Source: Porphyra umbilicalis | Lineage: Eukaryota; Rhodophyta; Bangiophyceae; Bangiales; Bangiaceae | Direction: 5' to 3' | Length of the DNA stretch: 64,000 nucleotides | Assembly (NCBI GenBank): GCA_002049455.2 | Contig: KV918761.1 | Location: forward strand, 62,001-126,000 | Shown here: positions 55,259 through 64,000 of the stretch, in pieces | How the letters are laid out: each line of letters starts with the position of its first letter | Numbering within the stretch: the first letter of the stretch is position 1 | Translations under genes and position numbers: made by a program | Notes under the pieces: generated by a model | What the model was told of the DNA's origin: nothing | Database searches by the model: none | Seen by the model: the letters and a program-made list of their open reading frames with translations, nothing else

Positions 55259-56844
55259 TAAAGGCCAAGGAGTGGGGTACGTTCGCTAAAAGCGCGTGCG
55301 CGAAAACACCCTGGACTTGAGAACCTGCGAACTATTTTCACACCGCGAACGAGACAGCAGGCCCCCATGACGTCAAGAGCAGCACCAGCGGAATTCTCCG
55401 TCGCACAGGAGCGATTTTCTGACTCGCTAGACTTTTTCTGTCTCATCTTTAGAGGCCGCTCAGAGCAAGCCCAGCGGTGCGGCACAAACGCATGCTATCC
55501 GATTTTCGAATAGAAACGTAGACGACTCTGAGTGGACTGCCATAATCGTTTGTATATGGCACTTCCGCGAAAAATGGACCCCCTCCTTTTGCCGGCGACA
55601 CATGCCGGACGACGTGCTGTCAGCAAACGTGTGGCATCAGCAGCCAATGGCACGAGCGCGGTTGTGGACCGGTAGTATTTTCCAAGCATCTCGGGTGCAC
55701 AGACCATTCACGGTTTCCTCTACTGAGACCTCTATTGAGATAAGCAGCCGACCGCAGAAAAATGCAAGGCCAGCGAGCTGGATTTTTCCATCAGCCAGCT
55801 GTTTTGCATCACGGCCACCCTCGAGTCTGGTATCCCCCCCTCGCCGATCGTCGGCATGTAGCCCTTGTTCCCCCTTCCTCCAATCGTATCAACGCGGTCG
55901 GCAGACGTGCCTGGCGGGACACCAGGGGCGGCGTCGCGTCGTCATCGGGCGGTGTTCGTTGCGGCGTAGCCCAGCCCCAACGCCTCGGACCCGTCGCCGG
56001 CAGCGGTGCAAGGTTGCGGACACGTCCTTGGCAGTTGACAGGCTCCGGTCATCGTCCGGCGGTGGTGGTGGCGCCGCAGCCGAGGCGCTTTGGGCGGGTA
56101 CGTCGTCGGCGGGGGGCGGGCCTGCCGGTTGTCGTGAGGCGGCATTGGCGGTGCAGCCACGCCTTCGTGGGCGGCCACGTCGTCGGGTGGATGCTGTTAG
56201 GCCTGTCGTCGTCGCAGTTAGTGGGGGGCAGGCCGGCCCCTTTATGGGCGGCAACGAGGCAGCGCAGCGGCAGTGCTCCTGGCGGGCACGACGTTGTCGC
56301 GGGCAGCTCTCTCTGTCGTCTTCGGGTAGCGGTCGTCGGGTGGTGTCGCTGCAGACGAGGCAGCAGGACGTGCGGTCACGTGGTTCGTCGGGGGCGGACG
56401 CGGAAGTGGTTGCGCGGCATCTGTTAAGGCGCGGACGCCCCGCCGCGTGGGCTCGAGTCGTCGAGGGGGGCCGGGCGCCTCGTTTGTCGCCGCGCGGTCG
56501 TCGCGCCGCGTGCGGTCACGTGAATCGGCGGGGGTGGACGCGGCGGTCGTCGCGCGGCGTCCTTTCCCGCGCGCACGCGACGCCGCGTGCGGGAGGGTGT
56601 GCGCGTCCGCAGTCGCGCGGTGTCTGTTGCGTCGCGGACGAGGCGCTGGGTGCGTTCAGGTCTTCGGGGGGCTGCGTTCGCGGCGCTGGTTGCGCGGTGT
56701 CTGTCGCATTGCGTATTCTTGGCGGCAGGCGATCGAGTGGCCGGGCGACGTCTGTCGTGTGGCGGTGTCGGTGCGCCAGGCGGTCAAGTGGTTGGGAAAG
56801 ACCGCACGCGGCGGTGGCATCGTCGTGGACGCGCGAGTCGTGCG
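55259..56844. other. No gene seen; grades into satellite-like GC-rich DNA
   Basis: 55287-55319 carries the start landmark of repeat X. From about 55740 the sequence is GC-rich with degenerate units (GCGTGCGGTCACGTG, GCGCGGCGT) resembling a decayed form of the following array. Long frames here are open because stops are rare. Confidence 0.45.
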
Positions 56845-57969
56845 GTCGTTGGTCGGCCGCGGGTGCGGCGCGCACGCAGCGCTACTGCTGGTGTCGTTGT
56901 CGTCGGGGGGCTTGTCGTGTGGTCGTCGGTCGGCCGCGGGTGCGGCGCGCAGGCGGCGCTGCTGCTCGTGTCGTTGTCGTTTTGGCGCAAGTGGCGAGGT
57001 CATCGGTCGGCCGTGGGTGCGGCGCGCAGGCGGCGGTGCTGCTCGTGTCGTTGTCGTCGGGCGGCAAGTGGCGTGGTCGTCGGTCGGCCGCGGGTGCGGC
57101 GTGCAGGCGGCGGTACTGCTCGTGTCGTTGTCGTTTGGGCGCAAGTGGCGTGGTCTTCGGTCGGCCGCGGGTGCGGCGCGCACGCGGCGGTGCTGCTTGT
57201 GTCGATGTCGTCGGGGGGCAAGTGGCGTGGTCGTCGGTCAGCCGCGGGTGCGGCGCGCACGCGGCGGTGCTTCTCTCGTCGGCGTTGTTTTGGCGCAAGT
57301 GGCGTGGTCGACGGTCGGCGGCGGGTGCAGCGCGCACGCGGCGCTCCTGCTCGTTTCGTTGTCGTCGGGAGGCAAGTGGCGTGGTCGTCGGTCGGCGGCG
57401 GGTGTGGCGCGCACGCGGCGGTGCTGCTCGTGTCGTTGTCGTTTTGGCGCAAGTGGCGTGCTCGTCGGTCGGCCTTGGGTGCGGCGCGCACGCCACGCTG
57501 CTGCTCGTTTCCTTGTCGTCGGAGGGCAAGGGTCGTGGTCGTCGGTCCGCCGCACATGCGGCGCGCAGGCGGCGCTGCTGCCCGTGTCGTTGTGGTCGGG
57601 GGGCAAGTCGTGTGGTCGTCGGTCGGCCGCGGGTGCGGCGTGCACGCGCCAGTGCTGCTCGTGTCGTTGTCGTTTTCGCGTAAGTGGCGTGGTTGTCGAT
57701 CGGCCGCGGGTGCGGCGCGCACGCGGCGGTGCTGCTCGTGTCGTTGTCGTCGGGGGCCAGTGGCGTGGTCGTCGGTCGGCCGCGGGTGTGGCGCGCACGC
57801 GGCGGTGATGCTCGTGTCGTTGTCGTTTTGCCTCAAGTGGCGTAGTCGTCGGTCGGCCGCGGGTGCGGCGGGCAGGGGGCGTTGCTGCTCGTGTCGTTGT
57901 CGTTTTGGCGCAAGTGGCGTGTACGTCGGTCGGCCGCGGGTGTGGCGCGCACGCGGCGGTGCTGCTCGT
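56845..57969. repeat. 77-bp tandem satellite, left block (about 14 copies)
   Basis: GGTCGGCCGCGGGTGCGGCG or a variant recurs at 56851, 56928, 57005, 57082, 57159 and 57236, exactly 77 bases apart, and continues to the Copia insertion. The rest of the unit contains GTGCTGCTCGTGTCGTTGTC and GCAAGTGGCGTGGTCGTC. The array is open in several frames on both strands. Confidence 0.95.
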
Positions 57970-58388
57970 TGTTGAAGCGCAGTGGGGATAGGGGTTGGGG
58001 GACCACGGTGAAGTGGTTGAGTGGCTCGAGCTTGTTTGTGTGTGTGCGAACGTGCTTTGTTGGTTGTCCTAAGGTTCGCCCGCCTCTCTCAACCGAGAGC
58101 ACCTCTCAAATAGTCCCCACCGGCCCAAGTGCTCCCCCCTCTCGCGCCCACACCGACGCCCACGCCCTCGCACCAAATCGAATCACTCCCCAAATCAGAA
58201 ACCACTAGAGCAAAGCGAAGATCAAATCCAAAAACATGCCAGAAGTAACGCCCCAAGATCACCCAACACGAAAGTGTGCAACACGACCACGTCTTGCAAA
58301 TGTACCATGTGGGGTACCAGAAGGGTCACCGACCATCTTCCAACCGCTAACCGCCAGTGGAGTCGGCGACGAGCATCACAGTCCAACA
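57970..58388 (-). repeat. 3' LTR of the Copia element
   Basis: 419 bp, TGTTGAAGCG to CCAACA on the plus strand, preceded by CTCGT. The adjoining internal sequence read on the minus strand (AAGCAAGGAGGAG) is a candidate polypurine tract. Confidence 0.95.
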
Positions 58389-58419
58389 CTCCTCCTTGCT
58401 TGTTGCGGCGGCGGTTCTT

Positions 58420-61400
58420 GTATTCAGCAAAGCCCCATGGCCTCGACATGCTTGTCGTGCTTGGTCTTGCCGAGCTCCTTCGTCATCAGGTCCGCCACCA
58501 TGTCGTCAGTTGCACAATGCTCCAGTGTCACCTTGTCCGTCGTGATGACCTCGCGCACATAGTGGTAGCGAATGTCGATGTGCTTCGTGCGCTTGTGCTC
58601 GACGGGGTTCTTGGAGAAGTCAATGAACCCGCTGTTGTCGACCTTGATGTTGATCGGCCCGCCCGAGATCGCTGTCCGCAGCCCTTGAGATGCCACGCCT
58701 TGCACGAGCTTGTTCAGCCAAACAGCTTGCTTGCTGGCCTCACATAGAGCCATGTACTCGGCTTCCATCGTCGACAGCGCCACCGTCTTCTCCAACTTAG
58801 AACCCCAGCTGACAGCTGCTCCGCCAAAGATGAAGGTGAAGCCCGTCGTAGAACGTCGCGTCTCGTGGTCACCCGCTCAGTCGGCATCACTAAAGCCTTG
58901 TAGAACACAGGAAGAGTTCTTGTCGAAGGCCAGCCCCTTGTCCATCGAACCCTTGACGTACCGTAGAACGCGCTTGATCGCCGCCCAATGCTCCTTGCCG
59001 TAGCACGAGACAAACCGACTCAGCTTCCCGATGGCGAAGGCGAGGTCAGGACGCGTCCCGACCATGAGGTACATTAGACTGCCGACGGCTTCGCGGTAGG
59101 GCAGCGCGTCGTCGCTCTCGTCGGCCTTGACCAGCTGCAGGCCCACCTCCAGCGGCGTTCCGATCGGTTTGCACTCCGCCATCCAGAACTTCTCAAGCAC
59201 TTGCGCTGCGTACTTGCCCTGCGACAGCTTGAGGGTGCCCAACGCCTTGTCACGCCTAATCTCTAGCCCAAGGATGACCTTCGCCTCGCCCAGGTCCTTC
59301 ATCTCAAAACGCTTGTGCAGAGCGTCCTTAATCTTGTAGATCGCCGCCAGGCTTGATGCCACCAACAGGAGATCGTAGACGTACACCAGGACGATGATGA
59401 TTTCGCCGTCATCCATGAGGAGGTAGAGGCATGCATCCGGGTCAATGTTGTCAAACCCCTGCGACTTGAGGAAGTCGTCGAGCTTGGCGTACCACATCTT
59501 GGGGGCTTGCTTCAGCCCATACAGCGCTTGGAGGAGACGACAAACCTTGGCAGGATACGTCGGATCGACATAGCCGTCTGGCTGCTACATGTAGACCTCC
59601 TCGTCAAGGTCGCCGTTGAGGAATGCCGTCTTGACGTCCATCTGATGTAGCTCCCACCCATTCGCCGCCGTCATCGCCAGGATGCATCGGATTGTTGTGA
59701 ACTTGGCCACCGGCGCGAACGTCTCGTTGAAGTCGAGCCCCTTGATCTGCCGGTTCCCCATGAAGCACAGGCACGCCTTGTGCCGCTTCGTGTTGTTCCC
59801 GTTTTTGTCAACCTCGTTCTTGACCTTGTAAACCCACTTGCACTTCAGCACGCGTCGACTGGCCGGGCGATCCGTCAAGCGCCAAGTCTTGTTCTTGCGG
59901 ATGGCCTCCATTTCCTCATCCATGGCGATCCGCCACTTAGCCGATTCTTGCCCTTGTACGGCTTGCACGAACGTCGTGGGCGCCTGGTGAGCAACCAGGC
60001 TCACCGGCCGCCAGTACTCGACAGGTGGTCGCCGCGCTCTGCCGCTCCGACGCAGCGTGTCTTGAGAGCTGCCACTACCTTGATTGTCGTCCGCGGACTT
60101 GTCAGATCCATCGTCTTGCTTGTCGTCCTTGTCGTCCTTGTCAGCATCTACGTCTTCGCCGTCGCTTGCAGAGCGCAAACCCGTCTCGACTTCGACAACT
60201 TCGTCGTCCGGAAGCTCCTCCGCAACTTCTGCGACCTCGGTTTCGTCCGTCTCGGCGAACACGACGCTTCGTGCCTTGACGACCTTGCCGTCGTCGAGGA
60301 TGACCTTGTACGCCTTGCTGCCGTCGGGATAGCCTAAGAAGACGCCCTTCGCCGCCTTGTCGCCAAACTTGCCGTCGATATGCCTCTTGTGCAGCACGAT
60401 CCAGCATGTCGACCCAAACACCCGCATGTGCCTTACGTTGGGCTTATTCCCGGTCCACAGCTCAAAAGGCGTCTTGCCGACGGGAAGCGCCAGGCTGGTG
60501 ACGCGGTTCTTGATGTACACCGCCGTCTTGATGGCATCCGCCCAAAGATCCTGATCGACGTCCTTGTGTCGCATCATGGTGCGAGCCATCTCCACGAGAA
60601 CTCGGTTGAGCCGCTCAGCAACCCCGTTCTGCTGCGGCGTGTCGGGCACCGTGGTCTGGTGCGTTGTGCCGTTCTCATCGTGAAGAGCCTTGAATGCGTT
60701 CGACAAGTAGTCGCCGCCATTGTCGGATCGCAGGATCTTGATCTTGGTTTTCGTGTGCAGCTGAGCCTTAGTCAGCCGCTTCTTGTACTCAGAGAGCAGA
60801 TCGCTCTTCTTCTGCAAGAAGACCACGTCGGTCCAGCGGGAAAAAATCGTCGGTGAAGGTGCCAAGGTAGAGCGCACCGCCACGCGACGGCTCCGACATT
60901 GGCCCGCCCAGGTCCGAGTGCACGAGCTGCAGGCGCTTAGTCACTCGACCTCCTCCTGCACTAGGCATAGGCGTCATAGCCGCCTTCCCATACACGCACG
61001 GCTCGCAGACGTCCTTGACCGACATGGAAGAGCACTTGAGTCCATCGATGTCCTTGTTATTGATCATCCGCTTAACGCCAGCCACATTGACGTGCCCAAG
61101 GCGCTCATGCCAGAGCTGAAGAGAGGCCACCGCAGCAGTATCCGACAGTGGGGCCATGTCCAGGTGGTAGAGCCCACTCTTCCGCGTCCCGCACGCAGCG
61201 ACCTTGTCGCTAATCTTCATGATCGTCTTACCGCCCTTGAATGACACTTCCGCACCACGCTCCTCCATCATGCCGACCAACATGAGGTTGAAGCCCATAG
61301 GAGGAACATGGAGTACCTTCTCCAACTTGATCTTGCGCGACTTGCTGTGAACGATGACATTGAGCACGACGGTTCCGACGCCTGCCGTGGCTACGGACCC

Positions 61401-62330
61401 CTTGTCACCCATCGTGACGCTCCGTCCCGTGGTCGTATGGTACTTGTCGAAGCACCCGCGCATCCAGCACATGTGTGCAGACGCCGCAGATTGTACGAGC
61501 CACGACTTGGAGATGTCATCGGTGTCAGCTGAATTGCCCACCAGACAGATGGCGTCGTCGCTGTCGCTACCATCGTCAGCCGCAATCGCGGCCACCTTGT
61601 CCTGTCTCTGCTTCTTGGCCTTGAGCTCTGGGAAATCGCGAGAGATGTGCCCAAAAGTATGGCAGTAGTAGTACTCGATCTTGGAGAGGTCACCACGGCG
61701 GCCTTGACCTCGATAGTTGGTGCCGACGAGTGCCATGTCGCCAATGCGCTTCGTCGCCGGTGACTTGTCCCCTTGCCGCCGCTCCTCCTGAAGCAAGCGG
61801 CTCTTGACAAAGTCGAGGCTCAGCTCGTCCTCGCCCTTGGCGTCGAGAGCCACCAGCAGGTTCTCGTATTTGGACGTCAGCCCGTTGAGGACGCTCATGG
61901 CAACGTCCATCTCCGTCACCTCGCCGCCCATGGCCTTGAGGCTTTCGTCGAGGTTGCGCACGCGGTTGATGTAGCCCAGCATGCCCTCGCCGACGGTCAT
62001 TTCGACGGTGTAGAACTCGCGTCGTGCCTTCATCTTGTTCATCAAACTCTTGCGCTGGAAGACACCTTGCAGCGTCGACCACATTTCCGCCGTCGTCTTG
62101 CAGCCCGACACGTGCTCGAGCTGCTCAGACCCAAGGGTGAGCCCAATGATGGCGCTCGCCTTCGTGTCTTGACGCTTCCACAACGTCAACTCGCGGGTCT
62201 CCGCGTCCGTCGGCTTTCCCTCTTCGTCAAGCATATCGTCCAGGTCGCGCAGCGCGAGGACCATCTTAATGCGCTGACGCCACTCGTGGAAGTTTGTCTC
62301 CGTCAACTTGTCGATATTGATGCCGCCCAT
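58420..62330 (-). pseudogene. Copia gag-pol coding region (fossil)
   Basis: Parts in order along the minus strand: gag about 62330-61750 (LTETNFHEWRQRIKMVLALR, then EMWSTLQGVFQRKSLMNKM) with a zinc-knuckle region near 61660; protease about 61500-61300; GAG-pre-integrase about 61140-61000 (LWHERLGHVNVAGVKRM); integrase core about 60900-60450 (ILRSDNGGDYLSNAF, QQNGVAERLNR); reverse transcriptase about 59900-58900 (DVKTAFLNGDLDEEVYM and the active-site strand near 59389); RNase H about 58800-58420 ([20 protein letters not shown]). Living Copia elements make one polyprotein that is cut by its protease. This copy is broken about three or four times and is presumably inert. Confidence 0.9.
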
Positions 62331-62513
62331 GCCGGCAGCGCCTCAGTCCATGATGTCTTCTTGTCGACGCGCCCGACCTTGCCGAGTCGTGCGCCTTGTC
62401 CGTCACGTCCTTGAACCACCTTGACCTCGTCTTCTTCGCACTTGCCGCAACCGCCGCGACACCAGCTGGCACACCTTGCTCTTGTCACAGCCCCGGCTCT
62501 GGGCCCATGAACC

Positions 62514-62931
62514 TGTTTAAAGGCCGTGGGGATAGGGGTTGGGGGACCACGGTGAAGTGGTTGAGTGGCTTGAGCTTGTTTGTGTGTGTGCGAACGTGCT
62601 TTGTTGGTTGTCCTAAGGTTCGCCCGCCTCTCGCAACCGAGAGCACCTCTCAAATAGTCCCCACCGGCCCAAGTGCTGCCCCCTCTCGCGCCCACACCGA
62701 CGCCCACGCCCTCGCTCCAAATCGAATCACTCCCCAAATCAGAAACCACTAGAGCAAAGCGAAGATCAAATCCGAAACATGCCAAAAGTAACGCCCCAAG
62801 ATCACCCAACACGAAAGTGTGCAACACGACCACGTCGTGCAAATGTACCATGTGGGGTACCAGAAGGGTCACCGACCATCTTCCAACCGCGAACCGCCAG
62901 TGGAGTCGGCGACGAGCATCACAGTCCAACA
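62514..62931 (-). repeat. 5' LTR of the Copia element
   Basis: 418 bp, TGTTTAAAGG to CCAACA on the plus strand, followed by CTCGT. Just inside, on the minus strand, TGGGCCCAGAGCC is a weak candidate primer-binding site. Confidence 0.95.
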
Positions 62932-64000
62932 CTCGTGTCGTTGTCGTCGTGGTGCAAGTGGCGAAGTCGTTGGTCGGCCGCGGGTGCGGCGCGCACGCGG
63001 CGGTGCTGCTCGTGTCGTTGTCGTCGGGGGGTAAGTGGCGTGGTCGTCGGTCGGCCGCGGGTGCGGCGCGCACGCGGCGGGGATGCTCGTGTTTTTGTCG
63101 TTTTGACGCAAGTGGCGTGGTCGTCGGTCGGCCGCGGGTGCGGCGCGCAGGGGGCGCTGGTGCTCGCGTCGTTGTCGTCAGGGGGCAAGTGGCATGGTCG
63201 TCGGTCCCCCGCGGGTGCGTCGCGCACGCGGCGGCTGTGCTCGTGTCGTTGTCGTCGTGGGGCAAGTGGCGTTGTCGTCGGTCGGTCTTGGGTGCGGCGT
63301 GGACGCGGCTCAGCTGCGCGTGTCGTTGTGGTCGGGGGGCAAGTCGTTTGGTCGTCGGTCGGCCGCAATTGCGGCACGCAGGCGGCGCTGCTGCTCGTGT
63401 GGTTGACGTTTTGTCGCAATTGGCGTGGGCGTCGGTCGGCCGCGGGTGCGGCGCACAGAGGGCGCTGCTGCTTGTGTCGTTGTCGTCGGAGGGCAAGTGG
63501 CGTGGTCGTCGGTCGGCCGCGGGTTCGGCGCGCACGCATCTCTGCCGCTCGTGTCGTTGTGGTCGGGGGGCACGTCGCGCGGTCGTCGGTCGGCCGCGGG
63601 TGCGGCGCGCACGCGGCGGTGCTGCTTGTGTCGTTGTCGTTTTGGCGCAAGTGGCGTGGTCGTCTGTCGACCGCGGGTGCGGCGCGCTCGCGGCGGTGCT
63701 GCTCGTGTCGAGGTCGTCGGGGGGCCAGTGGCGTGGTCGTTTGTTGGCCGCGAGTGTGGCGCGCACGCCGCGGTGCTGCTTGTGTCGTTGTCGTTTTGCC
63801 GCAAGTGGCACGTTCGTCGGTCAGCCGCGGGTGCGGCGCTCACGCCACGATGCTGCCCTTATCATTGTCGTTCTGGCGCAAGTGGCGTGGTCGTCGGTCG
63901 GCCGCGGAAGCGGCGCACACGCGGCGGTGCTGCTCGTGTCGTTGACGTTGGGGGCAGAGTGGCGTGGCTGTCGGTCGGCCGCGGGTGAGGCGCGCACGCG
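62932..64000. repeat. 77-bp tandem satellite, right block (about 14 copies, runs off the window)
   Basis: Same unit as the left block; GGTCGGCCGCGGGTGCGGCG at 62972 and 63049, spacing 77. It continues to the end of the window, so total length is unknown. Confidence 0.95.

Larger units (their letters stand above)
57970..62931 (-). mobile_element. Ty1/Copia LTR retrotransposon inserted in the 77-bp satellite
   Basis: 4962 bp on the minus strand. LTRs lie at 62514-62931 (5' LTR in element orientation) and 57970-58388 (3' LTR); both read TGTT...CCAACA on the plus strand. They differ at roughly 3-4% of positions by eye, so the insertion is older than the Gypsy element. The 5-bp duplication CTCGT lies at 57965-57969 and 62932-62936. 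Satellite phase is preserved across the insertion. The integrase-before-reverse-transcriptase order is that of Copia (Pseudoviridae). The coding region is broken, with about three or four breaks. Confidence 0.95.

Noticed and set aside
55602-57683. A 693-codon plus-strand frame, with further long frames at 56447-57975
   Set aside because: Mostly translation of the 77-bp satellite and its degenerate flank; competing frames are equally open.
62303-63811. A 502-codon minus-strand frame
   Set aside because: Runs from the satellite across the Copia LTR; an artefact of two repeats meeting.
56845-64000. Regular 77-bp spacing as a CRISPR-like array
   Set aside because: Units are contiguous and similar over the full 77 bp with no unique spacers, and the context is eukaryotic.
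1-64000. tRNA and rRNA genes
   Set aside because: I found no convincing T-loop plus acceptor pairing and no rRNA-like stretch by eye; a covariance-model search would be decisive.

Overview
The window looks like GC-rich, transposon-packed eukaryotic nuclear DNA. The only confidently recognised host gene is a WDR75/Utp17-type WD40 gene (small-subunit processome, minus strand, about 50.3-54.2 kb). It is long, Ala/Gly-rich and apparently intronless. With high GC, GC minisatellite islands, chromodomain-type Gypsy, Copia and PIF/Harbinger-type elements, a bangiophyte red alga (Porphyra/Pyropia type) is my best guess. That is inference from style, not proof.

Layout. 1-6.4 kb: non-coding DNA with several minisatellites and one transposase fragment. 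6427-15116: a young, nearly whole Ty3/Gypsy element with 500-bp LTRs and 5-bp target duplications, carrying an open reading frame on the opposite strand between pol and the 3' LTR. 15.1-20.5 kb: no recognisable gene. 20.5-25.8 kb: a decayed PIF/Harbinger DNA transposon whose Myb/SANT-like gene and transposase gene converge; a solo copy of the same Gypsy LTR lies between them. 25.8-33 kb: low-complexity and non-coding DNA. 33.0-36.2 kb: a second decayed Harbinger-like transposase gene converging on an unknown nuclear/coiled-coil ORF. 36.2-44.2 kb: minisatellites, a transposase fragment, a small TA-target element and a long fold-back element. 44.3-50.3 kb: a nested stack of DNA transposons. Two 628-bp copies of one family (here called A) lie side by side; one is interrupted by a hAT-like element with an 8-bp target duplication, the other by a 4.3-kb TA-target element (here called B). 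50.3-54.2 kb: the WDR75 gene. 56.8-64 kb: a 77-bp tandem array interrupted by a Copia element; the array resumes in exact phase after the 5-bp target duplication.

Together the window is mostly a record of transposition: Gypsy, Copia, hAT-like, PIF/Harbinger and at least three TA-target families, several of them nested and dateable relative to each other. Most long open frames outside the named genes come from GC-rich repeats that are open in several frames on both strands, so they were not called as genes. The element names A, B and X are local labels for families I could not match to a named one.
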